Notes: a model not told the origin generated them from the sequence alone. Numbered from the stretch's first letter, positions 33,817 to 42,545 are shown. The stretch is DNA of 64,000 bases from an uncultured Celeribacter sp. (GCF_963675965.1 NZ_OY780935.1:1062001-1126000); one strand, 5' to 3'. Made by a program: numbers and translations.

Positions 33817-34926
33817 TCAGCGCGGCGGCTTCAGACCGGACGACAGGACACCGGGACCCTCCCCGGCCAGCGAAATCGTCTTGACCACCGCATGACAGGG
33901 CATCCCGACCGTCAGCCCCAAGGCAGCAACAGATCGCTTCGTAATCCGTGCCAGCACCCGCCCGGCCACCGTATCCAGCGCCACGATCACCCCGGCTCCG
34001 CCCCCCTCATGCACGGCGGCGACGGTTCCCGGCAACAGGTTCAGCGCCGACAGCCCCTCTGGCCGACTGCGCGCCAGCATCACATCCTGCGCCGCGATCC
34101 GCAGCCGCACCCGCTCTCCGGGATCCAATGCCAGTCGCGGCAGGAACACAGGCGCGTCGCCCGCGTGCAATTCGGTCAGCCCGTCATCATGATGACGCGC
34201 GACAACCGCTTCGATCACCGCCCCAGCGCCAGTTGCGCCTAAGGGCAACACCTCTGGATCGCCCAGAATGTCACGGGCAGAGCCCTGTCCGATGACCCGC
34301 CCCTCTTCCAGTGCAATCACCGTCGTCGCCAGCCGCGCCACCTCGGACGGGCTATGGCTGACATAGAGAATGGGTACGTCGACTTCGTCGCGCAGCCGCT
34401 CGAAATAGGGCAGGATTTCCGCCTTGCGCGCTCCGTCCAGCGCCGCCAGGGGTTCATCCGCCAAAATCAGATCCGGCCCGCTCAGAAGCGCCCGGCCAAT
34501 AGCGACACGCTGCTGCTCGCCCCCCGACAGCCCCGCGGGACGCCGTGTCAGCAAATGGCCGATCCCCAGCATATCGATCATCTGGTCGAACGCTTTCTGG
34601 GGCACATCGTATTTAGACAGTCGCCGACCGTAGTTCAGGTTCTGCAGAACCGAGAGATGCGGAAACAACCGGGCTTCCTGAAAAACAGTCCCGATCCGAC
34701 GCTTGTGTGGCCGCAGGCAAATCCCACGCGCCGTATCGCAGAGCACCCGCTCGCCCACAGAAATGCGCCCCTGATCCGGGGTCAGTCCTCCACCGACCGC
34801 GCGCACCACCGTGGTTTTTCCGGAGCCGGACGGCCCGAAAAGCACCGTGATCCCGCTGGGGGCCTCAAAGCGCGCCTGAAGGGTGAAACCTCCGAAATGA
34901 TGGGCCAAATCCACATGCAACGTCAT
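33817..34926 (-). CDS. modC: Molybdate ABC transporter ATPase
   Basis: A 369-residue ModC. The ABC domain has Walker A GPSGSGKTT, Q-loop FQEARLFPHLSVLQNL, signature LSGGEQQR and Walker B LILADEPLAALD. The C-terminal about 110 residues form a Mop/TOBE domain (LNLLPGTVAAVHEGGG, RVLARITKRSVAALGL) that binds molybdate and can inhibit transport. It energises import of molybdate for molybdenum cofactor. It is third in modA-modB-modC, starting in the modB stop as ATGA. Confidence 0.95.
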   Translation of the reverse strand: MTLHVDLAHHFGGFTLQARFEAPSGITVLFGPSGSGKTTVVRAVGGGLTPDQGRISVGERVLCDTARGICLRPHKRRIGTVFQEARLFPHLSVLQNLNYGRRLSKYDVPQKAFDQMIDMLGIGHLLTRRPAGLSGGEQQRVAIGRALLSGPDLILADEPLAALDGARKAEILPYFERLRDEVDVPILYVSHSPSEVARLATTVIALEEGRVIGQGSARDILGDPEVLPLGATGAGAVIEAVVARHHDDGLTELHAGDAPVFLPRLALDPGERVRLRIAAQDVMLARSRPEGLSALNLLPGTVAAVHEGGGAGVIVALDTVAGRVLARITKRSVAALGLTVGMPCHAVVKTISLAGEGPGVLSSGLKPPR

Positions 34927-35627
34927 CTGCCCTGCCCCCGCTGTGCTGCCCGACGCGCCAGAATTTCTGACACCAGGAGCGCGCCCATTGCCAGAATGAT
35001 CGACACTGCCACCAGCCGCAGCGCCGCAGCTTCGCGTCCGGGCACCTGCAGCAACGCATAAATCGCCGACGGCAGTGTTTGGGTTTGCCCCGGAATGTTC
35101 GACACAAAGGTGATTGTCGCTCCGAATTCGCCCAACGCTTTGGCAAAGGCCAGAACCACCCCAGCCAGAACCCCCGGCAGCGCGAGCGGCAGGGTGACGG
35201 TCAGGAACACCCGCAGCGGATGCGCCCCAAGCGAAGCCGCCGCCTCTTCTAGTTTCGGATCAATGGCCTCGATCGACAGCCGCATGGCGCGCACCATCAG
35301 CGGAAACCCCATGATCGCCGCCGCCAGCGCCGCCCCCGTCCAGCGAAAGGAAAACACGATGCCGATCTCGGCCAGCATGGCTCCCAGCGGCGCACGCGCC
35401 CCGAAGGTGAGTAAGAGCAGATAGCCCGTCACCACAGGCGGCAGGATCAGCGGCAAATGCACCAGACCGTTCAAAAGCTGGTGGCCCGGGAACCGCCAGC
35501 GCGCCAGCGCATAGGCGACGAAAAGACCCAACGGCAGGCTGGCCAGAGCGGCCCAGAAGGCCACTTTGAGCGACAGGACCACCGCCTGCCACTCCTCCGG
35601 TCCCAGCCATGCCGTCAGATCTTGCAT
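34923..35627 (-). CDS. modB: Molybdate ABC transporter permease
   Basis: A 234-residue inner-membrane permease with five to six helices. The coupling-helix EAA motif is EAAASLGAHPLRVFLTVTLPLALPG, in part, and LPLILPPVVTGYLLLLTFG is the usual ModB segment. It forms the molybdate channel with ModC on the inside and ModA in the periplasm. Its ATG overlaps the modA stop by 1 bp (TGATG) and its stop overlaps modC by 4 bp. Confidence 0.95.
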   Translation of the reverse strand: MQDLTAWLGPEEWQAVVLSLKVAFWAALASLPLGLFVAYALARWRFPGHQLLNGLVHLPLILPPVVTGYLLLLTFGARAPLGAMLAEIGIVFSFRWTGAALAAAIMGFPLMVRAMRLSIEAIDPKLEEAAASLGAHPLRVFLTVTLPLALPGVLAGVVLAFAKALGEFGATITFVSNIPGQTQTLPSAIYALLQVPGREAAALRLVAVSIILAMGALLVSEILARRAAQRGQGR

Positions 35628-36427
35628 CAGTCGCCCGCCAGAACGGTAAACCCGTTGGCTTCGAACACGCCGCGTGCCGCCGCCCCCTTCAGATAGGTCA
35701 GAAACGGCTCCGCCGACGCCCTATCGCCTTCGCTCAGAGGCGCTGCCGGATAGATGATCGGCGGATGGCTGTCTTCGGGGAAGACGCCCAGCACCGAAAC
35801 ACGCGGTTCTGCGACCGCATCCGTGGCATAGGTGATGCCCAACGGCGCCTCGCCCAGCGCCACCAGCGCCAAAGCCGCCCGCACATTGTCCGCCTGCGCC
35901 ACCAGCGGCGCAACGCCCTCCCACAGACCAAGGCTTTCGAGAGACGCCTTGCCATAGATCCCGGCGGGCACCGCATCCACCAGCGCCATGGCCAGATGGT
36001 TGTCCCCGAGCATCTCCGGCAGATCCGTTTCGGACGACAGATCAATCTGCGTGCTGACCGCATCATGAGAGATCAGCACCAGCGCATTGCCCAGAAGATC
36101 AACGCGGCTCTTGGACACGATCAGCCCGTCGTCTTCCAGCGCATCCATCCAGCCGACATTGGCGGAAATGAACAGATCCGCCGGCGCACCCTGCTCGATC
36201 TGCCGCGCCAGCGCCGAGGACCCGGCATAGGTCACGACCGGTGCCAAACCGGTCTCAGCCTCATACTGCGTTGCGATCTCATCCATGGCTGTTTTCAGGC
36301 TGGCTGCGGCGAACACCACCGGCCCCGTATCCGCTGCCCAGGCCCCGGCGCCCGCCAGCAACACAGCCGCCGGCAGAACGATCCAACCGATTCTGCCTCT
36401 CGTCCCCAAGTCTCCATCACCGCGCAT
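35627..36427 (-). CDS. modA: Molybdate-binding periplasmic protein
   Basis: A 266-residue substrate-binding protein that captures molybdate or tungstate. The signal peptide (about 1-32, ending GAGAWA) is followed by VVFAAASLKTAMDEI and TYAGSSALARQIEQGAPADLFISA, in part, which supply the oxyanion-binding serines, then DNVRAALALVALGEAPLGITYATDA. The ATG at 36427 has AAAGGAA upstream and begins the signal peptide; longer starts add a non-signal extension. I see no convincing ModE-type Mo-box in the 316-bp region upstream. Confidence 0.95.
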   Translation of the reverse strand: MRGDGDLGTRGRIGWIVLPAAVLLAGAGAWAADTGPVVFAAASLKTAMDEIATQYEAETGLAPVVTYAGSSALARQIEQGAPADLFISANVGWMDALEDDGLIVSKSRVDLLGNALVLISHDAVSTQIDLSSETDLPEMLGDNHLAMALVDAVPAGIYGKASLESLGLWEGVAPLVAQADNVRAALALVALGEAPLGITYATDAVAEPRVSVLGVFPEDSHPPIIYPAAPLSEGDRASAEPFLTYLKGAAARGVFEANGFTVLAGD

Positions 36428-36743
36428 CTTCAATTCCTTTTCGTCAAATACCTTCACCACACGCAGGAAAGACCTCTTCCCCGGCAGCGGGGTCATATTG
36501 GGATATTTTCCAAGCAAGACAAACCCCATAGTCGCACCAGCTTCGACATCTTACAGACGCGTTGCCGCACACCCAGAGATCGCAAAACGCGCAGGATAGA
36601 TAGAATTTTCATAAAATTGCTGCTCGACGCTCACGCGTTAAGCCCGCGTTAATGTCTGCCCGGAATCATCGCAGCATCATCATTGGTCTCGACCTGTCTG
36701 TTCCGCAGGTCCCGGACCCCGGAAAATGTGTGTGAGGGTATTT
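36428..36743. other. Divergent intergenic region, modA / sugar transferase
   Basis: A 316-bp non-coding region. It holds the modA promoter on one side, unidentified, and on the other side a CtrA-type box (36638-36652) and a GTGAGGG ribosome-binding site for the sugar transferase. A GC-rich hairpin (CCCCGGCAGCGGGG near 36480) lies about 50 bp upstream of modA. I see no gene in it. Confidence 0.6.
36638..36652. promoter_or_regulatory. CtrA-type box upstream of the sugar transferase
   Basis: TTAAGCCCGCGTTAA is a perfect TTAA-N7-TTAA, the core CtrA recognition pattern, 92 bp upstream of the ATG at 36744. The flanks make it a direct repeat of GCGTTAA with an 11-bp period. Confidence 0.55.
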
Positions 36744-37469
36744 ATGAGCAACGATTTGGCCATTCCATTGCATCAGGGCGAACGTCCTTTCGTCCCACAA
36801 CAAGACATTACGGACGCGCGTGCACAGATCAGATACGGCCAAAGGGCCCGGCGCACATCGATATACAGCGGTTTCGGCAAACGTCTTTTCGACCTCAGCT
36901 TTCTTCTGCTGGCCCTGCCGATCCTTCTCCCCATGATCGGCCTGCTGGCCTGTATCGCCCGACTGGACGGGGGGGCCGCGTTTTTCAGCCACAAGCGCAT
37001 TGGGAAAAATGGACAGCTATTCAGTTGCTTGAAAATTCGCACCATGGTTCCGGACGCTGAAGCGCGGCTACAAGAGTATCTTGCTGAAAACCCGGATCAA
37101 ATGTCGCTCTGGCAACAGAATTTCAAACTGGAGAATGATCCTCGCATCACCCGCATTGGCACATTTTTGCGATCAACCAGTCTTGATGAACTGCCCCAGT
37201 TCCTGAACGTTCTGAAAGGCGATCTGTCGGTCGTAGGTCCTCGGCCTGTCACCCCGGAAGAACTCGCCAAATACGGCGATGCGGCAGCAGAGGTCTTTGC
37301 CCAGCGCCCGGGCATCACCGGACTATGGCAAGTCTGCGGGCGCAATGATCTCAGCTATGACGACCGCGTGGACCTGGATCTGAGCTACGTCAGGACCGTC
37401 AATTTCTGGACCGACCTGAGGCTGGTCGTCCTGACTGTTGGCACGGTGCTGAAAAGAACCGGCCTTTAA
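36744..37469 (+). CDS. ExoY/PssA-type undecaprenyl-phosphate sugar transferase
   Basis: A 241-residue polyprenyl-phosphate hexose-1-phosphate transferase that starts polysaccharide repeat units on undecaprenyl phosphate. One N-terminal membrane segment (KRLFDLSFLLLALPILLPM) precedes the catalytic domain with SHKRIGKNGQLFSCLKIRTM, LRSTSLDELPQFLNVLKGDLS, in part, VGPRP and RPGITGLWQVCGR. It is the short type with a single membrane re-entrant segment. ATG 36744 is chosen from GAGGG; an ATG six codons earlier is possible. It is a lone EPS gene here, behind a CtrA-type box, which suggests cell-cycle or biofilm control. Confidence 0.92.
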   Translation: MSNDLAIPLHQGERPFVPQQDITDARAQIRYGQRARRTSIYSGFGKRLFDLSFLLLALPILLPMIGLLACIARLDGGAAFFSHKRIGKNGQLFSCLKIRTMVPDAEARLQEYLAENPDQMSLWQQNFKLENDPRITRIGTFLRSTSLDELPQFLNVLKGDLSVVGPRPVTPEELAKYGDAAAEVFAQRPGITGLWQVCGRNDLSYDDRVDLDLSYVRTVNFWTDLRLVVLTVGTVLKRTGL

Positions 37470-37509
37470 AAAAGCTCTACCTGTACGCCTGAAAAAAGCA
37501 CTGAGTGGC

Positions 37510-38937
37510 TCACTCCGCCCGCAAACACGCCGCCGGCAGGCGCAACGCATGCAGGTTCCAATCCGCATAGACCCCGGTCAGTCGCAGGCCCTGAACCTCT
37601 TGCGTGGCACAGTCAAAGCTGCGGCGGCTGATCATCAGAACATCCCCGTCGACAGTGGCTGGCAAGGCCCGGTTCTGCACGTAATAGCTGGACGGACGCC
37701 CTGCTTCCGGCGCGGCATAGATGGGCACCGTCCGGTCGCGCCCCGTGTAAAACAGATCCGCGACGATATCGCGATCGGTGCTGACCACCGGCAGGTTCTG
37801 CGCCTCAGCCAGCTCCAGAATGCTCTCGGACAGCTCATGGCGTCCCAGATAGCGCTTCAGCAAAGGCGCGTCATTAACCTGCGGCCAGGGCGCAAGGACG
37901 ATCAGCACCGGCAGGCTCAGGCTGAGCAGCGTGTTGATCCCCACAGAAAGCCAGCGCCAGAGCGGTCGCATCAGGCTCACCGCCAGAATCGTACCCGCAA
38001 AATAGGTGGCAATCGCCCAATTGGCATAGGCCTTATCAAGCAGCGCCTGAACACTCACGGTGAGCAGTGCCGGAACCGACAGGAGCACCAGCGCAACATG
38101 CGCCGGGCTACGCGCCCGCAGATAGGCGATCAACAGCGCTGCCATGGTCACGGGACCAAACACACCAAACTGGCTCAGCAGGAATTCCGCCATTGAGGCC
38201 AGATCGACAGAAGCCCCGTGACGCACCCAGCCCGCATTGTCCATCGTATGCGACACCGTTGTCAGATCGTGACTGAGGTTCCAGATGACATTCGGTGAGA
38301 TGACCGCGCCAAACGCCAGAACCATCACCACCAACCCGCGCCAGCCCGGCCGCAGCATCGGGATCAGCACCATCGACAGCCCCGCCCCGGCCAGAAAATA
38401 GATCGCGGCATATTTCGCCATGAAAGCCAGACCCGCGAACACGCCGGTGAGCAGCGCGTCACGCAATCGCCGGTGTTCGCCGGTGCGAAACAGAAACAAC
38501 AGCGCCGCCGCATAGCTGGGCGCCATCACCGTATCGGTCGAAATCATCACCGATCCGAGCGCCACGAACGGCAGGGTCACATAGGTCGCAACCGTCCACA
38601 GCGCCGCCGTACGCCCGGCCAGACGCCCGGCCAGCGCCCCCAGCAACAGCGCGGTCACCCCATGCAGCACCGCCCCGGGCATACGCACCCAAAAGGCCGA
38701 ATCCGATCCGGCCAGATCGGTCACCGCCCGGATCAGCCAGCCGATCAGCGGGGGTTTGGAATAATATCCGAAATCAAGGTTCTGGCCCCAGAACCAATAT
38801 TGCACCTCATCCACGAAAAGATCAGTGCGATCAAACGCCAGCGCCAAAAGCCGCAGCGCCACCGCCACGGCCACGATCCCCAGCGCACCGGGGAACCATT
38901 CACTCAGTCGGGGTTTGTCGTAGACGTCTGTTTGCAT
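37510..38937 (-). CDS. GT39/ArnT-type membrane glycosyltransferase
   Basis: A 475-residue polytopic protein of the PMT/ArnT (GT39) family, which transfers a sugar from a polyprenyl-phosphate donor to lipid A, glycan or protein outside the membrane. The first periplasmic loop carries the diagnostic acidic pair in TDLFVDEVQYWFWGQ, followed by YYSKPPLIGWLIR. About ten membrane helices precede a C-terminal soluble domain. It overlaps the LAB_N gene by 38 bp and is third after the GT2 and LAB_N genes. Together they resemble systems that decorate lipid A or core with sugars such as galacturonate or aminoarabinose. Confidence 0.87.
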   Translation of the reverse strand: MQTDVYDKPRLSEWFPGALGIVAVAVALRLLALAFDRTDLFVDEVQYWFWGQNLDFGYYSKPPLIGWLIRAVTDLAGSDSAFWVRMPGAVLHGVTALLLGALAGRLAGRTAALWTVATYVTLPFVALGSVMISTDTVMAPSYAAALLFLFRTGEHRRLRDALLTGVFAGLAFMAKYAAIYFLAGAGLSMVLIPMLRPGWRGLVVMVLAFGAVISPNVIWNLSHDLTTVSHTMDNAGWVRHGASVDLASMAEFLLSQFGVFGPVTMAALLIAYLRARSPAHVALVLLSVPALLTVSVQALLDKAYANWAIATYFAGTILAVSLMRPLWRWLSVGINTLLSLSLPVLIVLAPWPQVNDAPLLKRYLGRHELSESILELAEAQNLPVVSTDRDIVADLFYTGRDRTVPIYAAPEAGRPSSYYVQNRALPATVDGDVLMISRRSFDCATQEVQGLRLTGVYADWNLHALRLPAACLRAE

Positions 38938-39217
38938 AGATCAACCACAGGTTCCGGGCATAGATGACGACCCCAAGGGATTGCCCCAGCACAAAGACCG
39001 GGTCGCGGCGATAGAGCGCATAGGTGAGCAGCATCACACCGCCCGCCAACGAAAAGTACCAGAAGGCCACCGGCATCACGCTGTCTTTCGCGCGCTCCGA
39101 GGCGATCCATTGCACCAGAAAGCGCGCGGTGAACATCAACTGCGCCAAAAGACCAAACACCACCCACCACAGTTCGGCGATGGATTCGACGTGCAAAAGC
39201 GTCATCAGCCACTGCAT
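38900..39217 (-). CDS. Lipid-A-disaccharide synthase N-terminal (LAB_N) domain protein
   Basis: A 105-residue stand-alone LAB_N membrane protein with three helices. LLAQLMFTARFLVQWIASE and VMPVAFWYFSLAGGVMLLTYA, in part, are the typical LAB_N blocks. Despite its name, it has no lipid A disaccharide synthase catalytic domain. Such proteins are usually found between a GT2 and an ArnT-like gene, and may help flip or present the polyprenyl-phosphate sugar. It begins 3 bp after the GT2 stop and overlaps the GT39 gene by 38 bp, evidence for tight coupling. Confidence 0.9.
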   Translation of the reverse strand: MQWLMTLLHVESIAELWWVVFGLLAQLMFTARFLVQWIASERAKDSVMPVAFWYFSLAGGVMLLTYALYRRDPVFVLGQSLGVVIYARNLWLIYANRRLRQTPTE

Positions 39218-39220
39218 GGC

Positions 39221-39961
39221 TCAGTCTCCGCTGTGCGGTGCGGTCACTTCGCTCGGGCGGGCTTTCTTGCGCCGCCGCAGCAACCAGGCCACACCGGCCA
39301 GATCAACGATCCCCACAAGGGCGCGTTGGAAATTGGAATAATGCGACCGACCGCCGCCACGGGCGCGGTGGGACACATCGACATGGGCGATCTCCCAGCC
39401 ATCGCGCGCGAACAAGGCGGGCAGATAGCGGTGCATGTGATCGAAATAGGGCAGCGTCAGAAAATCATCGCGCCGAAAGGCCTTGAGGCCACAGCCGGTA
39501 TCGCGGGTGCCGTCCTTGAGGATCCGGGCCCGCAGCGCGTTGGCGAATTTCGAGGCGTAGCGTTTCGAAACCGTATCCTGACGTCCCACCCGTTGCCCGG
39601 CCACCAGACCGATACGGTCGCCGTTGGGACCTGAGAAAGGCGCGATCAGCTTGGGGATTTCCGTGCCCGGGTTCTGCCCGTCGCCGTCGAGCGTGCAGAT
39701 CACGGTGCCGCGCGCAGCGCGTGCCCCGCTGTGCACACCGGCGGATTGTCCGCCCGCCACATTGTGACGGATGACACGCAGATGCGGCATGTCCGCCCGG
39801 CGGCTGGCCAGGATTTCCGCCATCCCATCGTCCGAAGCATCATCGATGACAATGATTTCATAGGGGCCGATACCGGCACAAGACGCGGTGATTTCATCGA
39901 GCAGAAAGCCGATGTTTTCTGCCTCGTTCCGGCAAGGGATCACGATGGAAGTTTCACACAT
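39221..39961 (-). CDS. GT2 glycosyltransferase, dolichol/undecaprenyl-phosphate sugar synthase type
   Basis: A 246-residue GT-A fold GT2 enzyme. SIVIPCRNEAENIGFLLDEI, EIIVIDDASDDGM and the acidic metal motif in ICTLDGDGQNP match dolichol-phosphate mannose synthase-like enzymes. The C-terminus has a basic amphipathic segment (FQRALVGIVDLAGVAWLLRRRKK) that probably attaches it to the membrane. It would load a nucleotide sugar onto a polyprenyl phosphate for the GT39 enzyme encoded two genes downstream. It is the first gene of the three-gene unit. Confidence 0.9.
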   Translation of the reverse strand: MCETSIVIPCRNEAENIGFLLDEITASCAGIGPYEIIVIDDASDDGMAEILASRRADMPHLRVIRHNVAGGQSAGVHSGARAARGTVICTLDGDGQNPGTEIPKLIAPFSGPNGDRIGLVAGQRVGRQDTVSKRYASKFANALRARILKDGTRDTGCGLKAFRRDDFLTLPYFDHMHRYLPALFARDGWEIAHVDVSHRARGGGRSHYSNFQRALVGIVDLAGVAWLLRRRKKARPSEVTAPHSGD

Positions 39962-40079
39962 GGGCCTACCGCAAGTGCCAATTCATTAGGCCTCGCGCTT
40001 ACCGGAGTGCCCCTTCATTGTAAAGCGAAAGCCCCAGACGCCGCGGCGACAGGCGGGGAGTGGCGCGTTCGGAACACGC

Positions 40080-40745
40080 TCAGTCAAGACCGCGCTGCGG
40101 ATCGCTCAATGACGGCACCTGCCGTGCCCAATAGGCATATTCGCCCGAGGTTGCGCGGGCATAGAGATCGGCCAACGCCGGCAGCGGGTCCTCGGCATGC
40201 CAATCGATGCGCAAGCTCATCGGGGCGGCATCGGGGTGCAGGATCAACAGCGCCGCAGACAGCAAACCCCGGCTGTCCCCTCCGGCGGCCTGCCCTGCTG
40301 TCAGCGCCGAAATCAGGCGTGTACCCAGCGCCCCGGTTGCGGCCAGATAGCCGTCCCGCACCGCCTCCAGCACCGACACATCGGACAGAAGATTACCCGC
40401 GACCACCCCGTGTTCAAAAACGAGAGCTCCCTTGCAATCGGTGTTGTTCGCCCCGGTGAAATGCGCAGCACGTCCCCAAAGATCCAGCGCCGCCAACTGC
40501 CGGTCATCGCGATGGCCATCCGCCCCAGCGACCGTGGCTACCGCCGCCTCTGCCGGATCGCCAGCCGCCATGGCCCTCAGAACATCTTCGCCCCAAAAGG
40601 TTGAGGGAGATGCCCCCTGCGACGCCGAAAGCCCCGCCCGAAGATCGCCACGCAGCACCCACCCGCCGACACACAGGCTGCCGGTGGCTGCTGCCCCAGC
40701 CAGAGATCCCGTTTCAGGGTCTTTCACCAGAATGGAATAGGTCAT
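40080..40745 (-). CDS. DUF1028 family protein (Ntn-hydrolase-like)
   Basis: A 221-residue DUF1028 protein. The start MTYSILVKDPETGSLAGAAATGS, in part, with GLSASQGASPSTFWGEDVLRAM and ALLILHPDAAPMSLRIDW are family features. DUF1028 proteins have an Ntn-hydrolase-like fold and are often encoded next to peptide or amino acid importers and peptidases. Here the gene is divergent from a dipeptide-type ABC transporter (start 40908). A role in the metabolism of an imported peptide or amide is plausible but unproven. Confidence 0.86.
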   Translation of the reverse strand: MTYSILVKDPETGSLAGAAATGSLCVGGWVLRGDLRAGLSASQGASPSTFWGEDVLRAMAAGDPAEAAVATVAGADGHRDDRQLAALDLWGRAAHFTGANNTDCKGALVFEHGVVAGNLLSDVSVLEAVRDGYLAATGALGTRLISALTAGQAAGGDSRGLLSAALLILHPDAAPMSLRIDWHAEDPLPALADLYARATSGEYAYWARQVPSLSDPQRGLD

Positions 40746-40821
40746 CGGTTGTCGCTCCTCCGCGGCGGCTGAATAGGTCTTACGGCGGCGGCTTATCAGC
40801 GATCGCCAAATTCCTCCCTAT

Positions 40822-40862
40822 TTATCATGAAAAATTGACTATGCAAATTATCGTGATAAATT
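40822..40862 (+). promoter_or_regulatory. Candidate operators and promoter of the peptide transporter operon
   Basis: TTATCGTGATAA (40848-40859) is a perfect TTATC-N2-GATAA palindrome; TTATCATGAAAA (40822-40833) is a near copy, 26 bp away centre to centre. Between and over them lies a plausible promoter, TTGACT (40835-40840), a 16-bp spacer and TAAATT (40857-40862). The second palindrome therefore overlaps the -10 element, as expected of a repressor site. The operon ends with a FadR-type regulator that is the obvious candidate. Confidence 0.5.
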
Positions 40863-40907
40863 CGATTCTCAGAAAGACCAAAGCCATCTCATAAGCAGGG
40901 AGTGCAC

Positions 40908-42503
40908 ATGATGGAATTTTTGAACTGGACGCGCCGCGGTCTTCTGACCACGGCAGGCGCCGCGATGATGACCTCTCTCGTCGCACTGAGCGCCACCACC
41001 GCGCCGCTCGCGGCCCAGACACCCGAGGGCGTTCTGATCGTCGGTCAGATTGCGGAGCCCAAGTCGCTCGATCCGGCGGCGGTGACGGCGGTGAACGATT
41101 TCCGTATTCTCGTAAACCTCTACGAAGGTCTGGTGAAATACAAATCCGGCACACTTGAAGTGGTGCCCGCGCTGGCCGAAAGCTGGGAGATTTCCGAAGA
41201 CGGCACCGAATACACGTTCCACCTGCGCGAAGGCGTCAGCTTTCACGACGGCACTCCGTTCGACGCCGAAGCGGTCAAATTCAACTTTGACCGGATGCTG
41301 AACGAAGATCACCCCTATCACAACACTGGCCCCTTCCCGTTGGCCTTCTTCTTCTCGGCGATAGAGGAAACCGAAGTCGTGGATGATCTGACGGTCAAGT
41401 TCCACTTGAACGCCCCCTATGCGCCCTTCATGTCCAACCTCGCCTATCCGACCGGCCTGATGGTGTCCCCGGCAGCCGTTGAGGCCAATGGCGTCGACTT
41501 CGGACGCAACCCGGCCGGCACAGGCCCGTTCAAATTCGCCGAATGGCGCTCCAATGAGGCTGTGGTGATCGAAAAGAACCCCGACTACTGGGGCGATCCG
41601 GCTGGCACGGAGGCTGTTGTTTTCCGTCCGATCACCGATGCCAACACCCGCGTCGCAGAGATGCTGTCGGGCGGCATCGACATGATGGTCGAAGTGCCCC
41701 CCACCGCCCTGTCGCAGTTCCAGTCCGAAGACTTCAACATCGTCGAACAGGCCGGGCCGCATGAATGGTTTCTGATCCTGAACGCGAAAGAAGGTCCCTT
41801 TGCCGACAAGCGCGTGCGTCAGGCCGCCAATTACGCGATCAACAAAGAGGCGCTGGTCAATGACGTTCTGGAAGGCACTGCCGAGGTCTCGGCCGGGCCG
41901 ATCCCGCCCGCCTTTGCCTGGGCTTATAACGACGATCTGAGCCCCTACCCCTATGATCCGGAAAAAGCCAAGGAACTGCTGGCAGAGGCCGGGGCCGAAG
42001 GGGCGGAGCTGACCTTCTATGTCACCGAAGGCGGGTCAGGCATGCTCGACCCCATCCCCATGGGCACCGCTATTCAGGCCGATCTGAACGCCGTCGGTTT
42101 TGACGTCAAGATCGAGACCTACGAATGGAACACCTTCCTGGGTGAAGTGAACCCCGGGCTGGAAGGCAAGGCGGATATGGCCGAAATGGCCTGGATGACC
42201 AACGATCCCGACACGCTGCCCTTCCTGACCCTGCGTACGGACGCCTGGCCGGACAAAGGCGGCTTCAACTCGGGCTATTATTCTAACCCGGAGGTCGATG
42301 AGCTGCTTGAAAAGGCGCGCGTGGCAACCGATCAGGACGAACGGGCCGCGCTCTACAAAGAGATGCAGACCATCGTACAGGAAGACGCCCCCTGGGTCTT
42401 TGTCGCCAACTGGAAACAGAATGCCGTGACGACGGATCGAGTGGAAAACTTCACGCTTGAACCCTCGTTCCTGCTGCAACTTCAATCTGTTGTTAAAGAG
42501 TAA
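40908..42503 (+). CDS. ABC transporter substrate-binding protein, peptide/nickel (SBP_bac_5) type
   Basis: A 531-residue periplasmic binding protein of the DppA/OppA cluster. The leader contains a twin arginine (WTRRGLLTTAGAAMM) and a cleavage-like APLAAQ, so Tat or Sec export is possible. Family landmarks are AEPKSLDPAAVTAVND, LAESWEISEDGTEYTFHLREGV, in part, FHDGTPFDAEAVKFNFDR and DPEKAKELLAEAG. The ligand may be a di- or oligopeptide or other small molecule. AGGGAG supports ATG 40908; an ATG one codon later is also possible. A hairpin separates it from the permease genes. Confidence 0.93.
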   Translation: MMEFLNWTRRGLLTTAGAAMMTSLVALSATTAPLAAQTPEGVLIVGQIAEPKSLDPAAVTAVNDFRILVNLYEGLVKYKSGTLEVVPALAESWEISEDGTEYTFHLREGVSFHDGTPFDAEAVKFNFDRMLNEDHPYHNTGPFPLAFFFSAIEETEVVDDLTVKFHLNAPYAPFMSNLAYPTGLMVSPAAVEANGVDFGRNPAGTGPFKFAEWRSNEAVVIEKNPDYWGDPAGTEAVVFRPITDANTRVAEMLSGGIDMMVEVPPTALSQFQSEDFNIVEQAGPHEWFLILNAKEGPFADKRVRQAANYAINKEALVNDVLEGTAEVSAGPIPPAFAWAYNDDLSPYPYDPEKAKELLAEAGAEGAELTFYVTEGGSGMLDPIPMGTAIQADLNAVGFDVKIETYEWNTFLGEVNPGLEGKADMAEMAWMTNDPDTLPFLTLRTDAWPDKGGFNSGYYSNPEVDELLEKARVATDQDERAALYKEMQTIVQEDAPWVFVANWKQNAVTTDRVENFTLEPSFLLQLQSVVKE

Positions 42504-42507
42504 TCTG

Positions 42508-42545
42508 GTTGGGCGTGCCGCCGTTTGCGGCACGCCCAACGTTTT
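42508..42545 (+). terminator. Intra-operon hairpin/terminator after the binding-protein gene
   Basis: GTTGGGCGTGCCGC pairs perfectly with GCGGCACGCCCAAC (14 bp, CGTTT loop), followed by GTTTT, 4 bp past the binding-protein stop. It is likely a partial terminator or mRNA stabiliser that keeps the binding protein more abundant than the membrane components. Confidence 0.8.

Noticed and set aside
36428..36620. ModE Mo-box or molybdenum cofactor riboswitch before modA
   Set aside because: I found no TATATA-type palindrome of the ModE class and no convincing multi-stem riboswitch; only a GC-rich hairpin is visible.
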